Positions 10,444 through 19,071 of a stretch of DNA of 64,000 bases are shown here, in pieces. The DNA lies in the NCBI RefSeq assembly GCF_014489495.1, contig NZ_CP060780.1:868001-932000 (forward strand). Reading direction: 5' to 3'. The translations under genes and the position numbers were made by a program. Each line of letters begins with the position of its first letter. Position 1 is the first letter of the stretch. This DNA comes from Sphingomonas daechungensis (GTDB lineage Bacteria; Pseudomonadota; Alphaproteobacteria; Sphingomonadales; Sphingomonadaceae). The notes below the pieces were generated by a model that was not told where the DNA came from, did not search any database, and worked only from the letters and a program-made list of their open reading frames with translations.

Positions 10444-10969
10444 CACTGCGCTCCTGGCGCTGGCGGCAGCGCTTTGGGGCTGCAATCGCGAGGAGCGGCA
10501 GACAAGAGGCAAGCCGTTGGGCGAAACGGCTACCGCCGCAATGCCCGATACAGTCTACCCGGGCACCGGAAACGCACCTGCGCCCGATCCGAGAGCCGCC
10601 CAGTACGAAGGGAATGCATCGGCCATCGCCCAGGGGCAGATGCTCTACAATCAGATGAATTGCGTAGGCTGCCACTTTCACGGCGGCGGCGGAATGGGCG
10701 TCGCACTTATGGACGGCAAGTGGCGCTACGGCGGTCGCATAGACCAAATCGTCGCCTCAATCGATCAGGGTCGACCGAACGGAATGCCGGCGTGGCGCCA
10801 TCGGCTAACCGAACAGCAGATGTGGCAACTTGCTGCCTACGTTCGAACGCTGTCCGGCCAGGAGCGCAAAGACGCCGTAAGCGCGCGGGCGGACGAAGTC
10901 AGCAACACGCCGCCTCAGACCCAGACGAAGCGGGAACCGCTGATGCCCGCGGACTCGGACGAGCAGTGA
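10421..10969 (+). CDS. Cytochrome c lipoprotein, mono-heme
   Basis: Start MSLRFRNST lies inside the end of the dehydrogenase gene (23-bp overlap). A lipoprotein signal (ALLALAAALWGC) places it on the membrane's outer face. One heme-c site CVGCH is followed by HGGGGMG, and a distal Met candidate is in NGMPAWRHRLT; the C-terminal tail is charged and disordered. It most likely takes electrons from the PQQ enzyme and delivers them to the cytochrome oxidase encoded just downstream. Cytochrome type is not the classic XoxG by eye; assignment of partner is by gene order. Confidence 0.88.
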   Translation: MSLRFRNSTALLALAAALWGCNREERQTRGKPLGETATAAMPDTVYPGTGNAPAPDPRAAQYEGNASAIAQGQMLYNQMNCVGCHFHGGGGMGVALMDGKWRYGGRIDQIVASIDQGRPNGMPAWRHRLTEQQMWQLAAYVRTLSGQERKDAVSARADEVSNTPPQTQTKREPLMPADSDEQ

Positions 10970-11970
10970 TGCGGCGGGAAGGATTGTTGGCGCTGCTCTG
11001 CCTCAGCGGTTGCTCAGGCGCGCAGACCGCGTTCGGTGGGCAAGGCGCGGAGGATGCCAACTTCATCCAACTGTTCACCGTGTTCATGATCGTCTGCACC
11101 GTCATGTATTTGCTTGTCAGTGCTGCGCTGATCGTTGCCGTTTGGCGGCGGCGAAGGACGGCGATGGTGGTTGAGGACTGTAATCATCAGGCGACGTCCG
11201 GTGTCGTGCGTCCAGCGTTGATCGGCTGGACTGCCCTGATCGCGATCGGCCTCACCGCCCTGACCCTTGTGGGCTTCTTCACCGACCGTTCCAACGCCCG
11301 CAACGGCTCCCATCCGCAGCTCAAGCTGACCGTGACTGCCAACCAATGGTGGTGGGACGTCGAGTATGATTGGGCGGATGTTTCGAAGAGCGTCCGGACC
11401 GCGAATGAGATCCACCTCCCGGTCGGCATTCCGGTGGAAGTCACGCTCAAATCGAATGACGTGATTCACAGCTTCTGGATCCCGAACCTCGCGGGCAAGC
11501 AGGACCTTATTCCCGGCCGCCGGACAGACGCGCAGCTGCTCCCGCGCAAGACGGGCCTCTACCGCGGCCAGTGCGCCGAATTCTGCGGCACCCAGCACGC
11601 GCAAATGGCGCTCGACGTCACGGTCGAAAGCAAGGCCGATTTCGAGAAATGGTATGGCGCTCAGCTGCAAACTGCGCCGGTGCCGAAGACCCCGCTTCAG
11701 CTTGCCGGATATCGCTACATCACCACGCGCGAGTGCGCGTCTTGCCACAACATTTCCGGCACATCGGCGGGCGGTCAGGTCGCGCCGGACCTGACCCATT
11801 TCGCAAGCCGTCGAAGTATCGCCGCGGGAACGCTTCCGATGAACACCGGTAATATCTACGGCTGGGTCGCCGACCCTCAGTCGCAAAAGCCGGGTAACCA
11901 CATGCCGACAATCGGCCTCAAGGCCGACGATCTCCACGGCATCGTCGCCTATCTCGAGACCTTGAAATGA
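10969..11970 (+). CDS. ctaC: Cytochrome c oxidase subunit II with fused cytochrome c domain (caa3 type)
   Basis: 333 residues. Lipobox-like CLSGC, two membrane spans (about residues 34-55 and 80-102), then the cupredoxin domain with TANQWWWDVEY and the CuA site GQCAEFCGTQHAQM, and finally a C-terminal cytochrome c domain with CASCH and the axial Met candidate in NHMPTIGL. The fused heme makes this a caa3-type entry subunit that can accept electrons directly from another cytochrome. Its start overlaps the previous stop by one base (TGATG) and its end overlaps subunit I by ATGA. Confidence 0.94.
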   Translation: MRREGLLALLCLSGCSGAQTAFGGQGAEDANFIQLFTVFMIVCTVMYLLVSAALIVAVWRRRRTAMVVEDCNHQATSGVVRPALIGWTALIAIGLTALTLVGFFTDRSNARNGSHPQLKLTVTANQWWWDVEYDWADVSKSVRTANEIHLPVGIPVEVTLKSNDVIHSFWIPNLAGKQDLIPGRRTDAQLLPRKTGLYRGQCAEFCGTQHAQMALDVTVESKADFEKWYGAQLQTAPVPKTPLQLAGYRYITTRECASCHNISGTSAGGQVAPDLTHFASRRSIAAGTLPMNTGNIYGWVADPQSQKPGNHMPTIGLKADDLHGIVAYLETLK

Positions 11971-13904
11971 AGTCGGCGGCGGAACGCGCGAAACTGCCTC
12001 CAGCGGACGTCCCGCGCGACGGGCCAAACCTGACCGGCGAGGAGCTGGAAACGAAGCTTTCCACGACGTGGAGCAATCCTCCCGGCTTCGTCGGCTGGCT
12101 TTCCTCCGTCGACCACAAGGACATCGGTCGTCGCTACGTGATCACCGCGTTGGTCTTCCTGGCATTAGCGGGGGTGCTTGCGATCGCGATGCGACTGCAG
12201 CTCGCAAGGCCCGACAACGATCTCATCGGCGCCGCGCGCTACAATGAGATCTTCACCATGCACGGCACGACGATGATGTTCCTGTTCGCCGTGCCCGTGA
12301 TGCAGGGCATGCAGATCTACCTGACGCCCCTGATGATCGGAACGCGATCGAACGCCTTCCCGCGGCTCAATGCATTTTCCTACTGGATGTACCTCGCCGG
12401 CGGACTGTTGCTGTGGATCGCGTTTGTGCTGAATGTCGGGCCCGACGTCGGCTGGTTCGCCTACCCGCCCCTTTCCGGTCCCCAGTTCGGCGTCGGCAAG
12501 CGCGTCGACATTTGGGCTCAGATGATCACCTTCACGGAAGTCGCAGCGCTGGCGGCGGCGGTCAGCCTGACCGCCACCATACTCAAGCAGAAGGCGCCGG
12601 GAATGAGCCTGGCTCGAATGCCGATCTTCGTCTGGGCGACATTAGTAACTTCGCTGATGGTGATCTTCTCGATGCCGTCGGTCGCACTCGCCTCGGGCAT
12701 GCTTCTGTCGGATCGCCTGGTCGGAACCCATTTCTACAATCCTGCCGAGCGCGGGGACGCCCTGTTGTGGCAACACCTGTTCTGGTTCTTCGGGCACCCC
12801 GAAGTTTATATCATCTTCCTGCCCGCGACCGGGTTCGTCAGTGAGATCGTCGCGACCTTCTCTCGCCGTTCCATCGTCATGTACCCGATCGTCGTGATGT
12901 CGCTGGTCGCCACCGGCATCCTCGCCTTCGGCCTGTGGGTCCACCACATGTTTGCGACCGGCCTGCCCCGTATCGGCTACAGCTTCTACACTGCGGCAAG
13001 CATGTCTGTGTCGATCCCGACCGGGCTGCAAATCTTCTGCTGGATCGCGACGTTGTGGGAAGGGCGGCCGCAATTGAAGGTGCCGCTTCTCTACGTGATC
13101 GGCTTCATCTTCACGTTTGTGATCGGCGGCCTGACCGGAGTGATGATCGCTGCCGTGCCGCTCGATCTGCAGTTGCACGACACGTACTTCATTGTCGCGC
13201 ACTTCCATTACGTGCTGATCGGCGGGGCGGTCTTTCCGCTGCTTGGCGCAATCACATACTGGTTTCCCAAGGCGACCGGTCGACTGATGTCGGAAACGCT
13301 GGGCAAGATCGCCTTCTGGATGATCTTCCTCGGCTTTCAGCTGGCCTTCTTTCCGATGCACATCGCCGGCATCTACGGCATGCCGAGGCGGGTCTATACC
13401 TACCCCGCTGGCATGGGCCTCGAGCTTCCGAACATGCTGTCGACCCTAGGCTCGTTAGTCGTATCGACTGCGGTTCTGCTGTTTGTAGTCAACTTGGTCA
13501 TTTCCGCGCGAAGCGGGCGCAGGGCCGCGCCCAATCCATGGGGCGCGCCGTCGCTGGAATGGGCGACGTCCTGCCCGCCTCCGCCATACAATTTCCCGCA
13601 CATTCCTCTCGTCTCCAGCCGGACCCCATTGTGGGATGCGGGCGAGAAATTGCCGGTCGTCCACGGTCTTCGCGTTGAAGATCGCGAACTCGTGCTGACG
13701 ACCGTCATGTCCGCCGAGCCCGATGTGCGCGAACCGAGTCCGGAGCCGAGCCCCTGGCCTCTGATCGGGACAGTTGCGACGACCGCGATGTTCGTCTGCT
13801 CGATCTTCAGCCCGTGGGCCGTCCTCGTCGGCGTCGTTCCGGTCGCATTGGCGCTCACCGCCTGGTTCTGGCCGAAGAGCCCGCGCCTGAGCGGGAGCCT
13901 GTGA
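11967..13904 (+). CDS. ctaD: Cytochrome c oxidase subunit I
   Basis: 645 residues, intact. Heme-copper core: low-spin heme ligand in TMHGTTMMF, CuB/Tyr motif FFGHPEVY (the Glu marks an A1-type proton channel), GLWVHHMFATG with the CuB His pair, and HDTYFIVAHFHYVL carrying the heme ligands. After the 12-helix core, a cytoplasmic PNPWGAPSLEWATSCPPP segment is followed by two extra hydrophobic helices at the C terminus (about 585-635), as in caa3 oxidases where part of subunit III is fused. The terminal oxidase reduces O2 to water and pumps protons. Confidence 0.96.
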   Translation: MKSAAERAKLPPADVPRDGPNLTGEELETKLSTTWSNPPGFVGWLSSVDHKDIGRRYVITALVFLALAGVLAIAMRLQLARPDNDLIGAARYNEIFTMHGTTMMFLFAVPVMQGMQIYLTPLMIGTRSNAFPRLNAFSYWMYLAGGLLLWIAFVLNVGPDVGWFAYPPLSGPQFGVGKRVDIWAQMITFTEVAALAAAVSLTATILKQKAPGMSLARMPIFVWATLVTSLMVIFSMPSVALASGMLLSDRLVGTHFYNPAERGDALLWQHLFWFFGHPEVYIIFLPATGFVSEIVATFSRRSIVMYPIVVMSLVATGILAFGLWVHHMFATGLPRIGYSFYTAASMSVSIPTGLQIFCWIATLWEGRPQLKVPLLYVIGFIFTFVIGGLTGVMIAAVPLDLQLHDTYFIVAHFHYVLIGGAVFPLLGAITYWFPKATGRLMSETLGKIAFWMIFLGFQLAFFPMHIAGIYGMPRRVYTYPAGMGLELPNMLSTLGSLVVSTAVLLFVVNLVISARSGRRAAPNPWGAPSLEWATSCPPPPYNFPHIPLVSSRTPLWDAGEKLPVVHGLRVEDRELVLTTVMSAEPDVREPSPEPSPWPLIGTVATTAMFVCSIFSPWAVLVGVVPVALALTAWFWPKSPRLSGSL

Positions 13905-13908
13905 TTTC

Positions 13909-14526
13909 ATGAGACATGAGCCCGAATTCGCCGACGACCTCTCAGCCTTGCGGACTCATGCGTTCAGCTATCGGAGCCTGACCTGGTGGGGGATCATCGC
14001 CTTCATGGTCATCGAAGGCGCCTTCTTTGCACTCGCAATGGCTGCGTATTTCTTCCTGATGGCGCAGGAGCAGGAGTGGGCTCCGCGTCCCTGGTCGCCG
14101 CCGGACCTGCTCGCCGGGACCCTATTCACGGCGGTCATGCTCCTCAGCGAAGTGCCGAACACGATGATCAAGAGGGCGGCTAACGCTTACGATGTGGCTG
14201 CGGTCCGGAAGCTGCTGCCGGTGATGTCAGCGATAGGACTTCTACTGGTCATCATCCGCGGCTTCGAATTCAACTCGCTCAACGTTTTCTGGTACGACAA
14301 TGCGTACGGCTCAATCATCTGGGCCCTGCTGTTCCTGCACACGACGCACATTGTCACCGATTGGGGCGATACGCTCGTCCTCTGGCAATTGATGAAAACG
14401 CCTCATGGCGAAGACCCGCGCCGTCTGGTCGATACTGACGAGAATGCGCTTTACTGGCGGTTCGTCTGGCTAACCTGGCTGCCGATCTACGTCCTGATCT
14501 ACTGGGTGCCGAGGCTGTTCCGATGA
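13909..14526 (+). CDS. ctaE: Cytochrome c oxidase subunit III
   Basis: 205 residues, a short form of subunit III with five or so membrane helices. LTWWGIIAFMVIEGAFFALA opens the first helix and VIIRGFEFNSLNV, LLFLHTTHIVTD and WRFVWLTWLPIYVLIYW are family-like. It starts 4 bp after subunit I and ends with an ATGA overlap into the next membrane gene, so it is part of the same operon. Confidence 0.92.
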   Translation: MRHEPEFADDLSALRTHAFSYRSLTWWGIIAFMVIEGAFFALAMAAYFFLMAQEQEWAPRPWSPPDLLAGTLFTAVMLLSEVPNTMIKRAANAYDVAAVRKLLPVMSAIGLLLVIIRGFEFNSLNVFWYDNAYGSIIWALLFLHTTHIVTDWGDTLVLWQLMKTPHGEDPRRLVDTDENALYWRFVWLTWLPIYVLIYWVPRLFR

Positions 14527-14855
14527 GGCAGAGCGGCTCTCTCCGCGAAGTTTTCATGCCTTGGGCCGGACTGGTTGTGGGCATCATTGCCGTAGCTGCT
14601 GTCCACCAGTTCGGATCGGACGGCACGTTCGACAAATGCGCAACAATTGCGCCCGGCCCGCTGCTGATCGCTGGCGCCCTAGGGCTGGTCGCCTGCAGCA
14701 TCTCCGGGCTGGCATCGTGGCGAAGCTTGCGTTTGTCGAAAGATCACCCGCGCCAGGTGGTCGCGACAATCTCCGTCGGTTGTGCCGCCTTATTCGCGCT
14801 CGCGATCCTCTACCCGATGATCGCCTCGCTAATCCTTCCCCCATGCTTCGGATAA
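14523..14855 (+). CDS. Small three-helix membrane protein of the oxidase operon
   Basis: 110 residues with three predicted spans (about 12-28, 45-63 and 84-105). I cannot assign a family; position between subunit III and ctaG suggests a small accessory or subunit IV-like component of the caa3 oxidase. It overlaps subunit III by 4 bp and the following ctaG start by 13 bp. Confidence 0.7.
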   Translation: MRQSGSLREVFMPWAGLVVGIIAVAAVHQFGSDGTFDKCATIAPGPLLIAGALGLVACSISGLASWRSLRLSKDHPRQVVATISVGCAALFALAILYPMIASLILPPCFG

Positions 14856-15196
14856 GGCGCCTTGCCCCAGCAATTGCCGTGCTGGCGGCCGGCAGTCCAA
14901 CGCTCGCGCATGGCGACACACACGACACCGACCTTAGCTGGACTTTCGATCCATGGGTTATTGATGGAACATGCGCCTCCGTCTTCGGTGGTTGCGACAA
15001 CCAAGAGGACTTTGCATTTGGCAATTCGCAAGAAGCGAGTTCTGCCGCTCAAGCGCTGCTAGATCAGGTTTTCGTGGGTTTGTTCGACAACGATCCGGCA
15101 CTAACTTCTGGTTGCAGCGATGTGCTTCGTTGCACGGCATGGTTGAGTTCACGCTCAACCCCGCCCTTGATGTGTATGAGGGCACCATCTTCGTGA
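14843..15196 (+). pseudogene. Truncated ctaG fused to unrelated secreted-protein sequence
   Basis: The first 40 codons look like the start of a caa3-type oxidase assembly factor CtaG: a signal-like segment, then HDTDLSWTFDPWVI, the family's opening motif. At about 14960 the similarity stops and the frame runs into DGTCASVFGGCDNQEDF, a Cys-rich extracellular-looking sequence with no membrane helices, ending at 15196. CtaG normally carries seven or so helices, all missing here. Either a recombination junction at the edge of the accessory region or an assembly joint. Confidence 0.65.
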
Positions 15197-15417
15197 ATTT
15201 GCTCCGACCACAGGGTGCCAATGAAACACGGCCGGCTCCCGTGCTTCGTACTCAGAACCTTTATGCAGTGTGCCAAGATCGAGACACGATACTGTTCATG
15301 TTGCGCGAGTCACAAATTCCCCGCGACGATTCAGCGGTCTCGACAGGCGATCCGGCCACGCCAAATCGCGTCAAGTCTTACGCGCTCGTCCAAGGAATTA
15401 TGCACCGAGTGCAGTAG
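15139..15417 (+). CDS. Hypothetical protein or remnant
   Basis: An ORF of 92 codons from the ATG at 15139 (MVEFTLNPALDVYEGTIF). It may instead be the continuation of the secreted-type sequence that begins at 14960, since the frame at 15125 changes by one base between GCSDVLR and LHGMVEF. No family recognised. Confidence 0.35.
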   Translation: MVEFTLNPALDVYEGTIFVNLLRPQGANETRPAPVLRTQNLYAVCQDRDTILFMLRESQIPRDDSAVSTGDPATPNRVKSYALVQGIMHRVQ

Positions 15418-15488
15418 CGGTAGGTTTTGGAACCCGCCCTGGGTTTGATATTCCCCGATCCCGCCGTCGAATAAGCAAAGTTCGTTAA

Positions 15489-15515
15489 TGGCAGGTTTCT
15501 ACCCATTGCGGACAT
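15489..15515 (-). repeat. Dispersed repeat copy 1 (partial)
   Basis: Only the part reading acccattgcggacat on the plus strand is well preserved. Reverse orientation. Lies between two small genes. Confidence 0.6.
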
Positions 15516-15560
15516 CAGTCCACGGTGTAGGGTCATCGTGCTAGTAGCGTTCAGGGGGGT

Positions 15561-16435
15561 ATGTTACGTATTAAATGGTTGGGTGTCGCCGCGGGTCTGC
15601 TTACCTGGAGTGGATCGACACAAGCTGCTGGCTTGGTCGGGTATTGTCACGCGGCCGTCGGGTCAGCGTATTACTTTACTGAAGTCATAGAACTGCCGGA
15701 AACTGGCGAATACGGCTCCGTTCACCTTCGTTACGAAAGATTTGTCGAGGATCGCGTGGGCAAGACCCCTGGGATTCACGGTGCGACGGATTTGCGACGA
15801 GGGAAGAGGCCGAGCAAATGCGCTCGGAGTATCTTGGCAACCTCGCACAAAGCGGCAAGTCGATAACGTTCCTCACGAATTTCCCGCCGGACTCGGCTCA
15901 GGCAAGTTCAAGTGCCACGTCTCGGAGCCGAGGCACCGCGCACAAGAATACGGACAGCGCCTCGGTTTCGCACGGCCAGTTGGCCAAGCCGAAGAAGACC
16001 AATGCTCAGGCAGACTCTGAATTTGCGATTGCGCAGGCCGAATACGAGAAGCAGCTGGCCGCACAAAGGAAACAGGTCGAGGAATACAAGCGGTCGCAGG
16101 ACGAAGTTGCGCGCAAGAAGCAGGAGCAGAAGGCGGCGGCAGAGCAAGCGGCGGCCGATTATCAGCGCCAGCTAGAGGCGCATGCCCAGACAGTCCGTAA
16201 CCAGCAACTCGAATACCAGAAGCAGCTGGCTAAACCTGTGGGCGTGCCGAACGCAGTGTATCGCGGCTTCTGGGCGCCTGATTGCGACGCCGCTCGCAAA
16301 AGCGCGACGCTAGGCGCCGGCACCTCCACAACCACCCGCTTCAAGGAAGTGACAAGCGAAGCCGGCAGCAACGGCTGCATCGTCCAGGGTTGGTGGTGGA
16401 ACCTAAGCGGGGGAGGCACCGCGACGCGGCAGTAG
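15561..16435 (+). CDS. Secreted protein with Gln/Lys/Glu-rich coiled-coil segment
   Basis: Signal peptide ends near STQAAG. A first part (VGYCHAAVGSAYYFTEVIEL) joins, after one missing G at 15758-15760, to QDPWDSRCDGFATREEAEQ. From about residue 150 there is a long charged helix rich in Q, K, E and A (YEKQLAAQRKQVEEYKRSQD), likely coiled coil, and a C-terminal domain with a Cys pair and GCIVQGWWWNL. About 291 residues when repaired. No family recognised; probably periplasmic or surface located. Flanked on both sides by copies of the dispersed repeat. Confidence 0.6.
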
Positions 16436-16465
16436 GCTTGCAGGTGCGGTTCACGAGCGAGTTGT

Positions 16466-16513
16466 CTTTCCACCCAAACCTGCCGCGTCAGCGTTCGACC
16501 CATTGCAGCCATT
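16466..16513 (-). repeat. Dispersed repeat copy 2
   Basis: ctttccacccaaacc on the plus strand, ending in a cgacccattgc segment; reverse orientation. Marks the left end of the inverted duplication unit 16466-16852. Confidence 0.75.
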
Positions 16514-16536
16514 CATCAACGCAGTAAGCAGGGTGC

Positions 16537-16827
16537 GTGAGGGGCGCGAATATCTTCGTCGGCGTAACGGTCGTCCTTTGGCTCGTCATTGCGTCAATCG
16601 GATTTAGCCTCATTCAAGGCGTCGTGTCCCAACATGTCCCGGGTTACCCAAGCAGCGCCCAAATTCGGTTCTTAGTTATCTACCCACTGCTAATTGCAGC
16701 GACGCTCGTCGTCTGCGCTTGGCTTTGTAATCGTGGCGCGGGACGCCCAGCATTGCTGGGGTGTCTTTCTGGAACCGCGATGCTGGTCTTCTTCCCTTAT
16801 TTTCTCGGGTTTGGCGGCGGCGTTTAG
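16537..16827 (+). CDS. Three-span membrane protein, copy 1 of an inverted duplicate
   Basis: 96 residues from a GTG start (MRGANIFVGV). Three hydrophobic segments: VVLWLVIASIGFSLI, FLVIYPLLIAATLVVCAWL and GTAMLVFFPYFLGFGGG. A second, almost identical copy is on the minus strand at 28716-29008. In this copy both G4 runs (in gaggggcg and ctggggtg) keep one open frame; in the other copy both runs are G3. Bounded on both sides by dispersed repeats. Family unknown. Confidence 0.6.
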   Translation: MRGANIFVGVTVVLWLVIASIGFSLIQGVVSQHVPGYPSSAQIRFLVIYPLLIAATLVVCAWLCNRGAGRPALLGCLSGTAMLVFFPYFLGFGGGV

Positions 16828-16835
16828 TTACGGCA

Positions 16836-16895
16836 GCTTTCCACCCAAACTCGCCACTAGCGATGGAGTGGCGGCTTTCGACCCATTTCTGACAT
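16836..16895 (-). repeat. Dispersed repeat copy 3
   Basis: gctttccacccaaact ... ggctttcgacccattt, ending in gacat. Reverse orientation. The middle carries a divergent spacer (actagcgatggagtgg). Confidence 0.7.
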
Positions 16896-16991
16896 CTGCA
16901 TTCGGTCCACCTTTGGCCAGGAAGCGCCATTTTTGTATAGGCCTCTTTGAGACAATATGGATACTCGTCCAATCGTTGCCGCAGTCCCGCC

Positions 16992-17777
16992 TTATCTTGA
17001 ACGGCCCGTAGCCTCCATAATCACGCGCACTGTTTCTTGTGGTTGATCCCACATCGGGAAATGCCCGCTGCCCTCGAACCAGTGAAGCCGTGCATTAGGG
17101 AACGCAGCCATCGAGCGAGCTGCTTGTCGCGGTAGGCACAGCCGATCCTTTCGTCCCCAACCGATGACAACAGGCGCCAGCGTTTCAGCGATGCCTCGCT
17201 GCGTGGCGCCGTTGGCGAGGTCTTTCACAAGTGCGTCAAAAGTCCGCGTGTTTGCGAATGACTCTAGCTCCTGCGCCACCAGTGCGGGATCTAGCGCCCA
17301 AGGCTTTGCAGAAAGTTGGGCCATGAGTGCGGTGCGGCCTGCAACATTTTTGGTAATGACAGGGAGTGCCGGCCTGAGCGCCTGCACCAAGCGGATTGAT
17401 GCCGCGATCGTGGTCCGGAAGAAAGTACGTTCCCAACCTTGCCAGAAGCCGCCCGGGTCCAAAGCTACGACAGCGCCAGCGCGGCCGCGTCGCGCCATTT
17501 CGAGCACCAAACGCGCGCCCATGGAGCTGCCTACCATGTCAACGCCCGCGAGGCCCTCGCGTCCGAGCCAATCATCCAAACTGCGCGCGAGCCCATCGAA
17601 AGTGCCGCTGTCCGCTTGTTCGGGTGTTTGCCCGTGGCCTGGAAGGTCCAGGGCAATTACTTCCTTTGCCTGAGCAAGTGAAATCGAGATCGAATCCCAG
17701 GAGCGGCGGGAGCCACCCAACCCATGGACGAGTAGTAGGGGTTTACCGTGGCCGGTGCGCGTGTGGTTGATGGTCAT
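16992..17777 (-). CDS. Alpha/beta hydrolase
   Basis: 261 residues, intact, normal family length. Oxyanion region HGLGGSRRSW, nucleophile elbow GSSMGA (Ser), catalytic Asp in GRKDRLCLP and catalytic His in GSGHFPMW, in the expected order. Cytoplasmic by lack of a signal peptide. Substrate not deducible. Enclosed by repeats on both sides (16836-16895 and 17874-17921), so it looks like one unit of the repeat-punctuated array. Confidence 0.88.
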   Translation of the reverse strand: MTINHTRTGHGKPLLLVHGLGGSRRSWDSISISLAQAKEVIALDLPGHGQTPEQADSGTFDGLARSLDDWLGREGLAGVDMVGSSMGARLVLEMARRGRAGAVVALDPGGFWQGWERTFFRTTIAASIRLVQALRPALPVITKNVAGRTALMAQLSAKPWALDPALVAQELESFANTRTFDALVKDLANGATQRGIAETLAPVVIGWGRKDRLCLPRQAARSMAAFPNARLHWFEGSGHFPMWDQPQETVRVIMEATGRSR

Positions 17778-17873
17778 GCGGGCGCAACGCTTCAGAGTGC
17801 ACTACGGGGCGCGTAGGCCGCAAACTTCCGTGCGACACTTACGGGCATCCACGCCGCCGGGCTCTAGTATCTG

Positions 17874-17921
17874 TTTTTCCACCCAAACTTGCCGCGTCAG
17901 GTTTCGACCCATTGCGGACAT
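17874..17921 (-). repeat. Dispersed repeat copy 4
   Basis: tttttccacccaaacttgcc followed by cgtcaggtttcgacccattg and cggacat: a nearly complete copy in reverse orientation, in the divergent gap between the hydrolase and the next gene. Confidence 0.8.
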
Positions 17922-17957
17922 TTGCGGCATTGCTAGTCTGATACGCAGGGGAGCAGT

Positions 17958-18380
17958 ATGAAGCGTATCGCACTGGGTCTTTTGCTCGCGCCATTTCCGG
18001 CGGCATTCATTCAGTCGGTCGTGGTGGCGATGTGGCCCAAGAAGGGCATGGGCATCTTCGAGCATCCTCTGTCGATGTTCGTCGCCATCTGCCTGCTCTT
18101 CTATCTGCTTGGACTCTTTCTTGCCCTTCCGCTCTACCTTGCGGTCGGCAAACGCCATCCGCAAAGGTTAGTAACGTATGGAGTGACAGGGGCATTGCTG
18201 GCGTTGCTGCCCGTCGGCCTTGCGCTGGTTATCGCCGCGGCCGGGCATGGACTATCCACCTATGTGGCCAGCTACAATCTGGCCTTTTTTGCAATCGGCG
18301 GGTTCCTTGCTGGCGTCGTCTTTTGGCGCATCGCCACGCCACCGACGCAAACGGCGGCACTCGTCACTCTGTCTCGATGA
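17958..18380 (+). CDS. Four-span membrane protein, unknown function
   Basis: 140 residues with hydrophobic segments at about 4-24, 40-63, 74-98 and 103-124. No catalytic motif or family recognised. Ends ATGA over the start of a lipoprotein gene, so the two form a small operon. Confidence 0.7.
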   Translation: MKRIALGLLLAPFPAAFIQSVVVAMWPKKGMGIFEHPLSMFVAICLLFYLLGLFLALPLYLAVGKRHPQRLVTYGVTGALLALLPVGLALVIAAAGHGLSTYVASYNLAFFAIGGFLAGVVFWRIATPPTQTAALVTLSR

Positions 18381-18709
18381 GATCGTCCGTATTCGCGCTG
18401 CTTGCAGTCTCGCTAGGCGCCTGTGCGAGTCGTCCTGGTCCGCGCGACCACATGCCTGAGTACCATACCCTGATGATCGTGTCGGGAAGCGACGAGAGCC
18501 TCTCCGCCTTCGAAGTTGAGGCCCGTCGCTGTGGCGTTCCGGTCATCACGCGGGTTCCAAACAAAGACGGTGGAACATGGGTTCGAGTGCAGGGTCCGAT
18601 CTCCACTGACGACGTGCTTGCGCAGTATGATTGCGCCAAGAGATGGATAACGTCCCACCCGGCCGAGTTGCAGGCAGTCGGAGATGAGGCCGGAGACCTG
18701 TGGGATTAG
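18377..18709 (+). CDS. Small lipoprotein, unknown function
   Basis: 110 residues. Lipobox in LLAVSLGAC, so anchored to a membrane after processing. The mature part has a mixed alpha/beta look (YHTLMIVSGSDESLSAFEV, GGTWVRVQGPISTDDVLAQ) and one further Cys pair candidate. Overlaps the membrane protein upstream by 4 bp. Followed immediately by a repeat copy. Confidence 0.65.
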   Translation: MRSSVFALLAVSLGACASRPGPRDHMPEYHTLMIVSGSDESLSAFEVEARRCGVPVITRVPNKDGGTWVRVQGPISTDDVLAQYDCAKRWITSHPAELQAVGDEAGDLWD

Positions 18710-18712
18710 CTT

Positions 18713-18742
18713 AGTGTCCGCTTTCCACCCAAATCGGCCGCT
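18713..18742 (-). repeat. Dispersed repeat copy 5 (half)
   Basis: tgtccgctttccacccaaat followed by cggccgctaag. Reverse orientation, only the half with the ccacccaaa block. Last copy in this orientation before the recombinase gene. Confidence 0.7.
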
Positions 18743-19015
18743 AAGACCGATCTGCACTTCTTGAGCCAGAGCCCGCAGAATGGCCGCCACTGGGCTTCGC
18801 AGGGCCGAAAGTCGGATACGCCCGGAGGCGCTCAGAAACCGCCTCAGCGAGCCTCCTGGCGGCCTCATCGGCCTTGGATGCGTCGCGACCTGCCAAGTCG
18901 TTCCGCACCCCCTGCGGATCAACCGGATGGCTAGGTAAGCCAAGGCCGCGACCTCTTCGCGTTCCAACCGTCGCCACCCCCGGCCGCCGTTGTCGGAAGG
19001 ATCTTCGAGTCGCAT
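18741..19015 (-). CDS. Small hypothetical protein, frameshifted
   Basis: MRLEDPSDNGGRGWRRLERE continues, after restoring one base in the C5 run at 18908-18912, into VRNDLAGRDASKADEAARRL and a Ser/Gly-rich tail. About 91 residues, helical and charged, no signal peptide. Family not recognised. It lies just downstream of the tyrosine recombinase on the same strand and could be co-transcribed with it. Confidence 0.5.
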
Positions 19016-19071
19016 TCGGGCTTGATGGTACAAAAAGGGAACATCTAACTAGATGCTTTGAGGTGGTGGCC

